The position numbers and the translations under genes were made by a program. Source: Gallibacterium salpingitidis (GTDB lineage Bacteria > Pseudomonadota > Gammaproteobacteria > Enterobacterales > Pasteurellaceae). From it: 64,000 nucleotides of DNA. Below the pieces are notes generated by a model, which was not told the origin of the DNA, made no database searches, and saw nothing but the letters and a program-made list of their open reading frames with translations. The stretch is taken from the NCBI RefSeq assembly GCF_001678495.1, contig NZ_JTJL01000001.1, positions 1-64,000 of the forward strand. The letters run 5' to 3'. Each line of letters starts with the position of its first letter. Within the stretch, counting starts at the first letter, position 1. Shown piece by piece: positions 1 through 10,876 of this stretch.

Positions 1-1674
1 GCCTTGTTGATTATTAAAGTGAGCACCTTGGTAATTTAAATCACCGAGTGTACGTAACACACCTTGCTGATTATTTAATCCTTGCGCCAATAGAAAATCT
101 AAACGATTGGTACCGGTTTGTTGCCAATAACCTTGTTGATTGTTGAGATAATTGGCTTGGATAAGAAAATGATTAGCCAATAATTTTGCATTAGGTGTCG
201 CAAGTGTCGTTGGTGTACGCAATGTTGCCGTTTTATCAATAAAGATTTCACTATTGGCTAACGTAATATCATCTTGTTTAGCGAGTAATGTCAGACGATT
301 TGCACTGGTTTGGCTTTGGGATAAATCAATCTCTGCCGCTTCAATATGGATATGATCAGAGGCAAGATTTTGTCCATGTGCAGCGGTATGTTGTTCGGCA
401 ACAAGGTGGAGAGTTTGTCCTTGATCATTATGTGGATTAATCGTTTTCTCTTCTGTTGTTGCGGTTGGCGTAAAACGTACACCTGCTGCCAGTACAGAGG
501 TCGTTGAAGCATCAATATTCTTCGCCTGATAAGCGATATTACCTTCTGCCAAACTCTCACCGGATTGGTTGATGGTTTCTTTGGCTTTTAGGGTGATATT
601 GCCTTTACTTTGGGCTTTTCCTTTGGCAAGCAAACTACCTTGTTGTTGAATCCCTTTCTGTTTACTGGTAGCTTGCAGATTTCCTTGTTGAGTATAAACT
701 GTTCCTGTGTTTCCGATTTGATGTTGGCTTTGCAGAGTAATATCTTGAGGAGCGCCAATATACCCAGTATTAATCAATTCTCCTGTAGTAGTAATTTTTA
801 CTTCACCAGCTGCCGCACCAATATGTCCTGCATTGCGTACCCCTAGACCATCTGTGTTGTCAATGAGTCTAATTTGTCCAGCATACATACCACCTAAATG
901 ACTTACATCGACTGAATAATGTGTTTCTGTTGTAGATTTATTGCGATCACCAATATATACGACGCCATTTTGGGTTGTAGCGTGAGGAATGATTTGATTT
1001 TCTCCCGTAATGACGGTTAATTCTTTTGCCCAAACACCAGCATCAATTTGCACATTTTTCGCAATAATATCGGTATAGTCTGAACGTGAACTATCTAAAC
1101 CTTTTCCTGTAATAGCAATCTTGCCGTTATTGACTCGATAATGCGTGATTTCTTGCTGTTGAATGTGAGGTTTACCAGTGGTTAATGTTGTGCGATTAGC
1201 ATTAATAATGCCGCAGCTATCACAATGAATACCATTAGGATTAGCGATTATCACTTCCGCTTTTTGTCCTGCAACTTCAATATAACCTTTTAGTTCGCTA
1301 GGACGTAAGCTATTCACTTCATTAAGAATAATTTTGGCTTCGCCAGCTAATAAATTAGGGTTGGCTTGCACCCAACCAGCAAGTTGAGTTTCACTGTTTT
1401 TACGACCGTTATTTAAGATTGCCCCTTTTTGACCAACATCGAATTGACGATATTGATTATGAGATAATCCTTTACTGTTGGGAGTTTGAATATTGACTTG
1501 TGGAATCCCATTTGCTGTGTTCACTACTGTAGGACGCTGTGCAATAGGGGCATTTTTATCTGGCAATATAGCAAGTTGTTCAGCTGTGGCTGTTGAGATA
1601 AAGAAATAACCAAGTAAACCAAATAAATTTGTAGCTAAAGGTGTTAAGCGATAAGGGAAGTTGGTGTTAAACAT
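1..1674 (-). CDS. Two-partner secretion exoprotein (TpsA, filamentous hemagglutinin/ShlA-type), 3' end cut by window edge
   Basis: This is the N-terminal 558 codons of a large exported exoprotein, read without a stop from an ATG at 1674 to the left window edge. The start has a strong ribosome-binding site (GGAGG six bases before ATG). A signal peptide precedes a TPS secretion domain with NSLRPSELKG at residues 121-130 and ANPNGI at 144-149. The latter is followed by a Cys-x-x-Cys pair (C151, C154), as in the ShlA/HpmA/CdiA branch rather than the FhaB branch. From about residue 500 short NNQQG-containing hemagglutinin repeats begin. The partner tpsB gene ends 11 bases upstream, so the two form one operon. 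The protein is secreted to the cell surface through TpsB. Whether it is an adhesin, a hemolysin or a contact-dependent toxin depends on the C-terminus, which lies outside the window. Confidence 0.9.
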   Translation of the reverse strand, partial: MFNTNFPYRLTPLATNLFGLLGYFFISTATAEQLAILPDKNAPIAQRPTVVNTANGIPQVNIQTPNSKGLSHNQYRQFDVGQKGAILNNGRKNSETQLAGWVQANPNLLAGEAKIILNEVNSLRPSELKGYIEVAGQKAEVIIANPNGIHCDSCGIINANRTTLTTGKPHIQQQEITHYRVNNGKIAITGKGLDSSRSDYTDIIAKNVQIDAGVWAKELTVITGENQIIPHATTQNGVVYIGDRNKSTTETHYSVDVSHLGGMYAGQIRLIDNTDGLGVRNAGHIGAAAGEVKITTTGELINTGYIGAPQDITLQSQHQIGNTGTVYTQQGNLQATSKQKGIQQQGSLLAKGKAQSKGNITLKAKETINQSGESLAEGNIAYQAKNIDASTTSVLAAGVRFTPTATTEEKTINPHNDQGQTLHLVAEQHTAAHGQNLASDHIHIEAAEIDLSQSQTSANRLTLLAKQDDITLANSEIFIDKTATLRTPTTLATPNAKLLANHFLIQANYLNNQQGYWQQTGTNRLDFLLAQGLNNQQGVLRTLGDLNYQGAHFNNQQG

Positions 1675-1685
1675 AAGATCCTCCG

Positions 1686-3419
1686 CTAAAACTGATAACT
1701 AAGATTAAAGCCTGTGGTAATACGGGATGTTTGAAAACCTTGCGGTTTATTGATTGGTGCTCCAGCAAAAACGTCGTAATTGAAACCGAACAAATTTCCT
1801 TTTAAGCCAATAGCACCGCCAGTGAGTTGTTTACCTAAAAGATCTTCGGTGCTGCGTCCATCAACACGACCATGATCAAGTGCGAAATACAGTTGATGTC
1901 CTCGATTAGCAATATTCCAGGCTAATTCATTGCGCCAAAACCAACCGCGTTCGCCCGATAAGGTTAATTCCCCATCGAAACCACGAACAGTATAACGACC
2001 ACCAATACTAAATTTATCTTGTTGAATTAACGGAGTTTTATTCCATTGTGCTTGCCATTCACTGTGTAGTTGCCAAGGTTGTTTACCAAGCATAAATGGA
2101 TAGGTAAATTGAATTTTTGCATTAAAGATTTTGGGACGAGAGGTACCTTCATTAAATAATTCTTCTGGTGCAGCTAAAGCACGATCTGCACCAGTACCTT
2201 GTTTATAGCCAAGTTGAAATTGCCAAATTGCATTACCTAAATATTCGGTATGGTTTAAATGAGCTTGCCAACCTGCCATACGTCTGCGTTGAATAGCTAA
2301 TTCGTCGCCATCGACATAGTTAAAAGATCGTCTTGACCAGAAACCTGCAGTAAGTGTGGTTTTACGTTGTGCATCTCGATAGAGTAAACGACTTAAATTC
2401 GCCTGCCATTGAATACTCTTACCTGAAAACTCTATTTTTTCAAAAGCACCTGGTATGGTTTGGTGGTAATTAAAGGTTGAATGGGAAAGGGTGAATAACC
2501 AGTTTTTCCAAGGTAAAGCATAATAAAAACTAAGATTCTGGCTGCCATGATCCTCTTTATTATCATCGTTATTGGTTTTGATGCTACGAGTGACACTACC
2601 ATAAAGTAGATCATTCCAAGAAAATAGATTTTCTGCCGATAACGCTGCACTTGCTTGAAAACGACCAGTAGCTTTGCTGCCAGCATCATCTAAAGAGAGT
2701 GTGAAGGAAAAAGGATTACCTTGTTGAAATGCAATGACGACATCAGTACCACCAATTTGTTCTGGATGAGCAAATAACTCAATATTAGCTTTCACCGAAG
2801 AATTACGCCGTAAATTTTCTAAGCCAGTTTCCAAATCACGTAAATTTAACAGATCTCCCTGTTTCATTGGCATAGCAAACCAGATTGTAGCATTAGTGGC
2901 TTTTGGAAATTCGCTTTGATCTTGTAACTGTAATCTGCTAATTCGACCTAATACGACAGTGACAGTTAATTTGCCTTGGCGTAAATCTTGTGGTTGAACC
3001 AACACTCTAGTGGTAATAAAACCGCGATCAATGAGTTTATTTTGCCATTGTGTCAGTAATTGATTGAGAATTTGTTCTGTTAGGCAGATTGGTAATGTGG
3101 TGCTATTTTTGAGTAACGTAGAAAATCGGCTTGGTGAAATTTCTGGTTTAGTTGATGAAGGTTGCGCATCATAGTCAATAACATCAATGTGTTGAATTGG
3201 AAAACAAGGCGTATTCGATATAGCTGTATTTGTATCATTAACAGTAAGGTGTTCTGTCGATAAGCGTACTGCTGGTGTTTCAGTGAGTTGCTCAAATTTC
3301 TGTTGCTGCTCTAATTGTTGACGTTGGAACTGTTGATCTGCATGTACAACGGACTGTGCAGCAATACCAGTTAATGGAAAAAAAGATACTATCAGTGAAA
3401 GAGTCAATCTGTTGTGCAT
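1686..3419 (-). CDS. Two-partner secretion outer-membrane transporter (TpsB, ShlB/FhaC/HecB family)
   Basis: This Omp85-superfamily outer-membrane pore exports the TpsA protein encoded next to it. I place the start at the ATG at 3419, which has AGGTGG five bases upstream, rather than at GTG 3428; this gives 577 residues, normal for the family. A signal peptide (about residues 1-20) is followed by a Gln-rich segment, then POTRA domains in roughly residues 80-220 (for example the VQPQDLRQGKLTVTVVLGRI stretch). A C-terminal 16-strand barrel includes the VRGFDGE motif of the loop 6 type and ends in the outer-membrane signature NLSYQF. It is the first gene of the tpsB-tpsA operon. No regulator or acyltransferase is visible beside it. 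Confidence 0.93.
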   Translation of the reverse strand: MHNRLTLSLIVSFFPLTGIAAQSVVHADQQFQRQQLEQQQKFEQLTETPAVRLSTEHLTVNDTNTAISNTPCFPIQHIDVIDYDAQPSSTKPEISPSRFSTLLKNSTTLPICLTEQILNQLLTQWQNKLIDRGFITTRVLVQPQDLRQGKLTVTVVLGRISRLQLQDQSEFPKATNATIWFAMPMKQGDLLNLRDLETGLENLRRNSSVKANIELFAHPEQIGGTDVVIAFQQGNPFSFTLSLDDAGSKATGRFQASAALSAENLFSWNDLLYGSVTRSIKTNNDDNKEDHGSQNLSFYYALPWKNWLFTLSHSTFNYHQTIPGAFEKIEFSGKSIQWQANLSRLLYRDAQRKTTLTAGFWSRRSFNYVDGDELAIQRRRMAGWQAHLNHTEYLGNAIWQFQLGYKQGTGADRALAAPEELFNEGTSRPKIFNAKIQFTYPFMLGKQPWQLHSEWQAQWNKTPLIQQDKFSIGGRYTVRGFDGELTLSGERGWFWRNELAWNIANRGHQLYFALDHGRVDGRSTEDLLGKQLTGGAIGLKGNLFGFNYDVFAGAPINKPQGFQTSRITTGFNLSYQF

Positions 3420-3547
3420 CGTCACCACCTAACGAACAAAATAGAGTGGCTCGATTGTAGGTTGATATATTGAATCCCCAAGAGATTGGATGAAAAATTG
3501 CGAGTTGTGTCGTAAAAATAAAAAATTTTTAAATATTAGTTAAATAT

Positions 3548-3590
3548 AAAAGGAATACGATAATACAGGCTATGTATTCCTTTTATCGTT
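3548..3590 (-). terminator. Rho-independent-type hairpin downstream of the AhpD-like gene
   Basis: An 11-bp perfect inverted repeat (AAAAGGAATAC at 3548-3558, GTATTCCTTTT at 3574-3584) lies just beyond the stop of the minus-strand AhpD-like gene. Read on the minus strand, the second arm ends in TTTT followed by an AT-rich tract, as expected of an intrinsic terminator. Confidence 0.6.
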
Positions 3591-3608
3591 TTAGTATTTA
3601 GTACAATT

Positions 3609-4088
3609 TTATGATAATTGAGCTTTATCTAAACCAAATAAGTTATCCATTGATCCAGCTTTAGGCAGGCTTAATAACATTAAACGATTCCAAGTATTAA
3701 TTAGAGAAATCTTGAATGTTAATTCAGAAATTTCAACGTCAGAAAAATGTTGGCTGACATAAGCATATAACTCATCATTGACACCTAATCCATCAATTTG
3801 CGTTAGCGTTTCTGTAAGTGCTAATGCTGCTTTTTCTCGATCGCTAAAAAGATGTGATTTACGCCAAGTGGTTAAGTGATATAAACGTAATTCACGTTCT
3901 CCATCAATTTTAGCTTCTTTAACATGCATATCCAAACAAAATGCACATTGGTTAAGTTGCGATGCTCGAATATCTATTAAATGTTGCAATGATTTTTCTA
4001 TTGAAATTTTTGCTGTTTGTTCAGAAAAATTTGTAATTGCTTGAGCTAATTGAGGTACTGTTGCAAAGTGATTTACACGTTTTTTCAT
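3609..4088 (-). CDS. AhpD-like carboxymuconolactone decarboxylase-family protein
   Basis: This 159-residue protein belongs to the CMD/AhpD alkylhydroperoxidase-like family. The visible signature is the redox motif C48-x-x-C51-x-x-x-H55 (QCAFCLDMH), followed by the helical segment around residues 60-130 typical of the fold. Members act as thiol peroxidases or bind small quinone-like substrates; the substrate here is unknown. The start has AAGGAG eight bases upstream. The gene is divergent from a LysR-type regulator (start 4195), which suggests that the LysR protein controls it. A second, shorter CMD protein occurs at 35897-36229, also beside a divergent regulator. Confidence 0.8.
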   Translation of the reverse strand: MKKRVNHFATVPQLAQAITNFSEQTAKISIEKSLQHLIDIRASQLNQCAFCLDMHVKEAKIDGERELRLYHLTTWRKSHLFSDREKAALALTETLTQIDGLGVNDELYAYVSQHFSDVEISELTFKISLINTWNRLMLLSLPKAGSMDNLFGLDKAQLS

Positions 4089-4194
4089 TTAAGATCTCCT
4101 TAATTATTTGTTCTTGATGATTTATTGTAATAAGCATAATACCTATTTAAAATGATTAAATTGGAATAGGATTTTCAACAAAAAGTTAAAAAAG

Positions 4195-5118
4195 ATGATG
4201 AATGAACAGTTATTAAAAAATCTGCCATGTTTTGTTCAAGTGGCTAAATTAGGAAGTTTTTCCGCAGCAGCAAGAGCAATGAATATTACTCCTGCTGCTG
4301 TCAGTAAGAATGTTTCTATTTTAGAGAATTTGTTAAAAGTGAGATTATTTAATCGTACGACAAGAAATTTGAATTTAACGCAAGAAGGTTTTCGTTTACT
4401 GCAAGAAGCAGATAGTGCAATAACTTTACTAGAAAATGTTTTTGATCATTTAAAGTTTCAACCTGATTCACCAATGGGAACAGTTAGAATTTCTGTTGCA
4501 AATGTTGTAGGAAAACATTTGGTTTTACCTTTGTTGCCAGAATTGCATCAACGTTATCCTAATATTCAATATGATTTGGATTTTGAGGATAGATTAGTTG
4601 ATGTTGTTAAGGAAGGATATGATTTAGTAATCCGCGGTGCTAAAGTTGCTGATTCTTCACTAATTTTACGTCCTTTGATGCCATTAGATATTCGTCTTGC
4701 AGCTTCTCCAGAATATTTGAATCTCTATGGGGAGCCAAAAACATTAGATGAATTAAATCAACATCGTCATATTTTTAGACGTTTTGCTAATGGGCAAATC
4801 GTTCCTTGGCGATTTCGTTGTGCTGATGGTTCTTTTAAGTTGTATTATCCATCTAATCAATTATTAACAGTTTCTGATCCGGAGGCTGTTATGATTGCTT
4901 TACTCAATAATATGGGGATCGGTGAAGTACCGAATTATTTATTAGAACCAGCATTAAAAGCAGGAAGGTTAAAGATTATTTTGCCTAAATTACATGATAA
5001 AAGTGAATATCAATTAGTAATGCTTTATCCTCATAAATCCTTGATATCTGAACGTGTAAAATGTGTTATCGATTTTTTTGTAGAAAAATTTGCTAAATAT
5101 CGGTCATTTCTGAAATGA
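4195..5118 (+). CDS. LysR-family transcriptional regulator
   Basis: This 307-residue regulator has an N-terminal winged helix-turn-helix (residues 5-64, including LGSFSAAARAMNITPAAVSK and FNRTTR) and a LysR substrate-binding domain from about residue 92 to 300. The NRTTR pattern places it in the large CrgA/AaeR-type subgroup. It is transcribed away from the AhpD-like gene, the usual layout for a LysR protein and its target. The ribosome-binding site is weak, so either of the two tandem ATG codons at 4195 and 4198 could be the start. The inducer cannot be predicted. Confidence 0.88.
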   Translation: MMNEQLLKNLPCFVQVAKLGSFSAAARAMNITPAAVSKNVSILENLLKVRLFNRTTRNLNLTQEGFRLLQEADSAITLLENVFDHLKFQPDSPMGTVRISVANVVGKHLVLPLLPELHQRYPNIQYDLDFEDRLVDVVKEGYDLVIRGAKVADSSLILRPLMPLDIRLAASPEYLNLYGEPKTLDELNQHRHIFRRFANGQIVPWRFRCADGSFKLYYPSNQLLTVSDPEAVMIALLNNMGIGEVPNYLLEPALKAGRLKIILPKLHDKSEYQLVMLYPHKSLISERVKCVIDFFVEKFAKYRSFLK

Positions 5119-5121
5119 ATG

Positions 5122-5145
5122 AGTGTGGCTGATGCCACACTATTC

Positions 5146-5146
<1 letters not shown>
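5122..5146. terminator. Convergent hairpin between lysR-type gene and aroE
   Basis: An 8-bp perfect stem (AGTGTGGC at 5122-5129, GCCACACT at 5134-5141) with a TGAT loop sits in the 27-base gap between two convergent genes, so it could end transcription from both sides. The T tract is short. Confidence 0.5.
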
Positions 5147-6525
<1,379 letters not shown>

Positions 6526-6542
<17 letters not shown>

Positions 6543-7080
6543 AAAAAATATGTTTACAACTTCTATTTAAACATTGATAACTAATTTGTTGATCGGTCAT
6601 TTTTTTTAGAAATACTAATGGAAAATGACACTTCGGACAGCTTTTTTCTATTGGTTGTTGTGCAACATTAAAGCGGCATTGTGGATAATGGTTACAAGCA
6701 AAAAAGACTTTCCCTTTAGCGCCGCGTTTAGCAATAAGCTGACCTTGTCGGCACGCTGGGCAAGTAACTGACTGATAATCGTTTTTCTCCGGTTCATCAT
6801 TCACAATAAAATGGCATTGCGGGTAATTGCTGCAACCGATAAACATGCCAAATTGACCGCGGCGTAATACTAGTGAATGTGAACATTCGGGACATTGTTC
6901 TGGCAATACTTTTAGAATTTCGCCCAAAGTTTGTGAATGCAAGGGGCGAAGATAATCGCATTCAGGGTATTGGCTGCAACCTAAAAATAGTCCTTTTTTG
7001 CCACGCTTTAATTGTAAAAAATGCCCACATTGCGGGCATTTTTCGACAGACTTTTGTGCTGTAAAAAGTGTATCACGCAT
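6526..7080 (-). CDS. yrdD: Topoisomerase-type zinc-finger protein YrdD
   Basis: This 184-residue protein consists almost entirely of C4 zinc ribbons like those at the C-terminus of bacterial topoisomerase I. Three canonical units (CPQCG...CSQYPEC, CPECS...CSNYPQC, CPACR...CNHYPQC) and a fourth, more divergent one (CPKC...CLNRSC) can be read in order. It is a stand-alone protein with no topoisomerase catalytic domain and presumably binds single-stranded nucleic acid; its precise role is unknown. It lies two bases after rraB and overlaps tsaC, so it belongs to a tightly packed operon. Confidence 0.9.
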
Positions 7081-7082
7081 AA

Positions 7083-7484
7083 TTAATCTTCATCATCGAA
7101 AAATTCGCCGTCTTCACCATATTCATCTTCATCATCATTAGGATCTTCAAAATAGGTGCCCCAACCGTCATAAGTTCCTTGATGTTTTTTTATCATTGGC
7201 AGCAATTCCGCTTGTTGTGCATCAATTAGTTCGGCTTTTAGAGCGATTTCACTAATAATATCAAAACAGTAAACTTCAGTATCATCTTCTGTTTCTAACT
7301 CTTCAGCTTCTGATACTTCATAACCTAATTTAAATGCTTCTACTGCGATTTTTTCTAATTTATCGAAGTCGTGATGAGAAATATGGTGTTCAATAATATA
7401 TAACGCATCAGGATCGCTGCCGTCATTTAAAAGTTGATCAATAATTTCTCTAGTTTCTTGCTGCAAAGCGGTAAGTGCGGACAT
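7083..7484 (-). CDS. rraB: Ribonuclease E inhibitor RraB family protein
   Basis: RraB binds RNase E and modulates mRNA decay. This 133-residue protein has the family's N-terminal helix region, the central sequence [20 protein letters not shown], and the very acidic C-terminal tail (residues 115-133 are mostly Asp and Glu). It appears to be the first gene of the rraB-yrdD-tsaC-aroE cluster. Function is assigned by family resemblance. Confidence 0.85.
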   Translation of the reverse strand: MSALTALQQETREIIDQLLNDGSDPDALYIIEHHISHHDFDKLEKIAVEAFKLGYEVSEAEELETEDDTEVYCFDIISEIALKAELIDAQQAELLPMIKKHQGTYDGWGTYFEDPNDDEDEYGEDGEFFDDED

Positions 7485-7555
7485 AGTTAAAGCCTCTTTT
7501 TGCGTGATAAAGACAATATTCTAGGCACTAAAAGCTTGCTTCACAAGCAACCAGA

Positions 7556-7909
7556 TCAAAATAACCACGTTTTTTCATTCAAGATAGGTTGTTCTTTGCC
7601 GAGTGCGCGTAATCCTTTAATAGAACGCACTAATAGCCAAATCAAGGTAAATAACAGAATGAAATAGCCAATAAAAATGAGTGAAAGTACAACGCCGATA
7701 AAACTGTATAGTAAACCAATCCAAAAGGTTCTGATTTGGTAAGTGAAATGGCTTTCTAAGATAGAACCGCGGGCGTCATCACGAAAGATATAAGCAATGA
7801 CAACACCAACAATACTTAAAAAACCAACGAGAAAGGAGAGAATGTAGAGCCAATAAGCGATAGTTGCCCATTTTTTGGTGTTATCAGTGTTATAGATCAT
7901 CGGTTCCAT
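7556..7909 (-). CDS. DUF4870-type small inner-membrane protein
   Basis: This 117-residue protein is predicted to have three hydrophobic segments (about residues 16-40, 60-80 and 82-98). It resembles the DUF4870/Tic20-like family of small membrane proteins, with an amphipathic DDARG...SHFTYQIRTFW segment between the first two spans. The start has AAGGA seven to eight bases upstream. It is divergent from adhE and stands apart from the rraB operon. Its function is unknown. Confidence 0.7.
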   Translation of the reverse strand: MEPMIYNTDNTKKWATIAYWLYILSFLVGFLSIVGVVIAYIFRDDARGSILESHFTYQIRTFWIGLLYSFIGVVLSLIFIGYFILLFTLIWLLVRSIKGLRALGKEQPILNEKTWLF

Positions 7910-8053
7910 AAAAGCATCCTTATTTAAGATAAATTCTTTCTTAATATAGAACGAAAATTCATAAAGATCACATAAAAAATAGCGATTTATTAAGAATTAA
8001 AAACGATACTTCAACAGGGTTTAAACGACTGTAACAAATGGGTAACACAGAAA

Positions 8054-8067
8054 TTGAGCTAGATCAG
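8054..8067. promoter_or_regulatory. FNR-like site upstream of adhE
   Basis: TTGAGCTAGATCAG matches the FNR consensus TTGAT-N4-ATCAA at eight of ten defined bases and lies 87 bases before the adhE start. FNR-dependent expression of a fermentative gene is plausible, but the site is recognised by eye only. Confidence 0.45.
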
Positions 8068-8154
8068 ATAATGATGTAATACCCCAAAAAGTTTAACTTC
8101 AAATAGATATAATTTTATCAGTTAAAATAATTTTTAATTTTTGGAGAAATCATT

Positions 8155-10770
8155 ATGAGTAAAACAACTGAAGTTGCTGTAAGTCCTGCTCAAGCAGAAG
8201 TGGATCAACTCGTTGCAAACGGTTTAGTGGCGTTAGAAGAGTTTCGTCAATTAAACCAACAACAAGTCGATTACATCGTAGCTAAAGCTTCTGTCGCTGC
8301 ACTTGATCAACATGGTGTGTTAGCAATGCACGCTTATGAGGAAACAGGTCGCGGTGTATTTGAAGATAAAGCAACCAAAAACCTTTTTGCTTGCGAATAT
8401 GTTGTCAACAATATGCGTCATCTTAAAACTGTTGGTGTTATTAAAGAAGATGATGTTACAGGAATTACAGAAATTGCTGATCCAGTCGGTGTTGTTTGTG
8501 GTATTACCCCAACAACAAACCCAACTTCAACTGCAATTTTTAAATCTTTAATTGCTTTAAAAACCCGTAACCCAATCGTATTTGCGTTCCACCCGTCAGC
8601 ACAACAAAGTTCCGCTCACGCTGCAAGAGTAGTTTATGAAGCTGCGGTGCAAGCTGGTGCGCCAAAAAATTGTATTCAATGGATTGAGCATCCATCAATG
8701 GAAGGTACACAAGCATTAATGAAACACCCTGGTATTGCAACTATTTTAGCAACTGGCGGTAATGCGATGGTGGAAGCTGCTTACTCTTGCGGTAAACCAG
8801 CACTTGGTGTTGGCGCAGGTAACGTACCAGCATATGTGGAAAAAAGTGCTAATTTAAAACAAGCAGTACACGATATCGTAATGTCAAAATCATTCGATAA
8901 TGGAATGATTTGTGCGAGCGAACAAGCGGCAATCGTGGATAAAGAAATTTACGATGATTTCATCAAAGAGATGCAATCTTATGGCGTTTATTTGGTGAAT
9001 AAGAAAGAAAAAGCATTATTAGAAGAATATATCTTTGGCGCAAAAGCAAATAGCACAAACTGTGCATCAGCAAAATTAAATGCAGCAGTAGTAGGTAAAC
9101 CAGCTGCGTGGATTGCTGAACAAGCTGGTTTCAGTGTACCGGCTAATACCAATATTCTTTTAGCAGAATGTAAAGAAGTCGGTGTAAAAGAGCCGTTAAC
9201 TCGTGAAAAACTTTCTCCGGTATTGGCATTATTAAAAGCAGAAAGTGTGGAAGATGGTTTAAATAAATCAGAACAAATGGTGGAATTCCATGGCTTAGGA
9301 CACTCTGCCGCAATTCACACTTCTGATGCAGCATTAGCGAAAACTTTCGGTGAACGTGTTAAAGCCATTCGCGTTATTTGGAACTCTCCGTCAACCTTTG
9401 GTGGTATCGGTGATGTGTATAACTCATTCTTACCATCATTAACATTAGGTTGTGGTTCATACGGTAAAAACTCTGTTGGTAACAACGTAAGTGCGGTGAA
9501 CCTATTAAATATCAAACGAGTTGGCAGACGGAGAAATAATATGCAATGGTTCAAAGTGCCTTCAAAAATCTATTTTGAACGTGATTCAATCCAATATTTA
9601 CAATCAATGAAAGGCGTTGAACGTGTTGTGATTGTAACCGACCGAGTAATGGTGGATTTAGGTTTTGTTGAGAAAATTGCAAAACAACTTACTATGCGCG
9701 GTGATCACGTTACTTATCAATTATTTGCTGATGTTGAACCGGATCCAAGTATTGCAACAGTACGTCGTGGTGTTGAATTACTCCGCAATTTCCAACCAGA
9801 TACTATTATTGCATTAGGTGGTGGCTCTGCAATGGATGCAGCAAAAGTAATGTGGTTATTCTACGAACAACCAGAAGTGGATTTCCGCGATCTTGTACAA
9901 AAATTTATGGATATTCGTAAACGTGCGTTCAAATTCCCACAATTAGGACGTAAAGCGAAATTTATCGGTATTCCAACCACTTCAGGTACAGGTTCAGAAG
10001 TGACACCATTTGCGGTAATTAGTGAAGGCGATAAGAAATATCCAATTGCAGACTACTCATTAACACCGACAATTGCGATTGTTGATCCAGCATTAACAAT
10101 GACTGTACCAGCTCACGTTGCTGCGGATTCTGGCTACGATGTGTTAGTTCATGCAACTGAAGCTTATGTATCAACTTTAGCAAATGATTTTACTGATGGT
10201 TTAGCATTGCAAGCAATTAAATTGGTATTTGAGTTCTTAGAACGTTCTGTGAAGAATGGTGCAAGTGATCCAGAAGCAAGAGAAAGAATGCACAATGCTT
10301 CAACTATCGCAGGTATGGCGTTTGCGAATGCGTTCTTAGGTATGACTCACTCATTAGCACATAAAGTCGGTGGACGTTTCCATACTCCGCACGGTAGAAC
10401 CAATGCGATTTTAATGCCATATGTCATTCGTTATAACGGTACTCGTCCGACTAAGACTGCGACTTGGCCGAAATACAATTACTATAAAGCAGATGTGAAA
10501 TATCAAGAAATCGCTAGAATGCTTGGCTTGCCTTGTGCGACTCCAGCAGAAGCTGTTGAAGCTTATGCACAAGCATGTAAAGAATTGGGACAAAAAATTG
10601 GTATCAAGATGTCTTTCAAAGAACAAGGTATCAACGAGCAAGAATTTATGGATGCTCGTCGTGATCTTGCATTACTTGCCTTTGAAGATCAATGTTCACC
10701 AGCAAACCCACGTTTGCCAATGGTTGAAGATATGATGGAAATTCTCACAAAAGCGTACTACGGTGAATAA
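8155..10770 (+). CDS. adhE: Bifunctional acetaldehyde-CoA/alcohol dehydrogenase
   Basis: AdhE converts acetyl-CoA to ethanol in two NADH-dependent steps during fermentation and forms cytosolic helical filaments (spirosomes). The N-terminal aldehyde dehydrogenase domain (about residues 1-440) contains the catalytic cysteine in the DNGMICASEQ motif near residue 245. The C-terminal iron-dependent alcohol dehydrogenase domain (about 455-871) contains the NAD loop GGGSAMDAAK, GTGSEVTPF and the metal-binding HSLAHKVG and FHTPHG motifs. At 871 residues it is near full family length. It has an AGGAG-like site (TGGAGAAATC) before the ATG, an FNR-like site upstream and a strong terminator downstream, so it is monocistronic. 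Confidence 0.97.
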   Translation: MSKTTEVAVSPAQAEVDQLVANGLVALEEFRQLNQQQVDYIVAKASVAALDQHGVLAMHAYEETGRGVFEDKATKNLFACEYVVNNMRHLKTVGVIKEDDVTGITEIADPVGVVCGITPTTNPTSTAIFKSLIALKTRNPIVFAFHPSAQQSSAHAARVVYEAAVQAGAPKNCIQWIEHPSMEGTQALMKHPGIATILATGGNAMVEAAYSCGKPALGVGAGNVPAYVEKSANLKQAVHDIVMSKSFDNGMICASEQAAIVDKEIYDDFIKEMQSYGVYLVNKKEKALLEEYIFGAKANSTNCASAKLNAAVVGKPAAWIAEQAGFSVPANTNILLAECKEVGVKEPLTREKLSPVLALLKAESVEDGLNKSEQMVEFHGLGHSAAIHTSDAALAKTFGERVKAIRVIWNSPSTFGGIGDVYNSFLPSLTLGCGSYGKNSVGNNVSAVNLLNIKRVGRRRNNMQWFKVPSKIYFERDSIQYLQSMKGVERVVIVTDRVMVDLGFVEKIAKQLTMRGDHVTYQLFADVEPDPSIATVRRGVELLRNFQPDTIIALGGGSAMDAAKVMWLFYEQPEVDFRDLVQKFMDIRKRAFKFPQLGRKAKFIGIPTTSGTGSEVTPFAVISEGDKKYPIADYSLTPTIAIVDPALTMTVPAHVAADSGYDVLVHATEAYVSTLANDFTDGLALQAIKLVFEFLERSVKNGASDPEARERMHNASTIAGMAFANAFLGMTHSLAHKVGGRFHTPHGRTNAILMPYVIRYNGTRPTKTATWPKYNYYKADVKYQEIARMLGLPCATPAEAVEAYAQACKELGQKIGIKMSFKEQGINEQEFMDARRDLALLAFEDQCSPANPRLPMVEDMMEILTKAYYGE

Positions 10771-10795
10771 TCGTTAGTCGTTTTTTCTCCCCAAT

Positions 10796-10823
10796 AATCC
10801 CCGCGTAATGCGGGGATTTTTTT
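10796..10823 (+). terminator. Intrinsic terminator of adhE
   Basis: The perfect stem ATCCCCGC (10797-10804) and GCGGGGAT (10810-10817) with a five-base loop is followed by a run of seven T. It lies 27 bases after adhE and also faces the convergent end of phoR. Confidence 0.9.
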
Positions 10824-10876
10824 AGGTGGAATATCGCTTAATAGATACGATTTATTTTAATCATATAAATTGCAAG

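Noticed and set aside
610-846. Plus-strand open frame of 78 codons
   Set aside because: It is antisense to the continuous tpsA reading frame and has no ribosome-binding site or recognisable domain.
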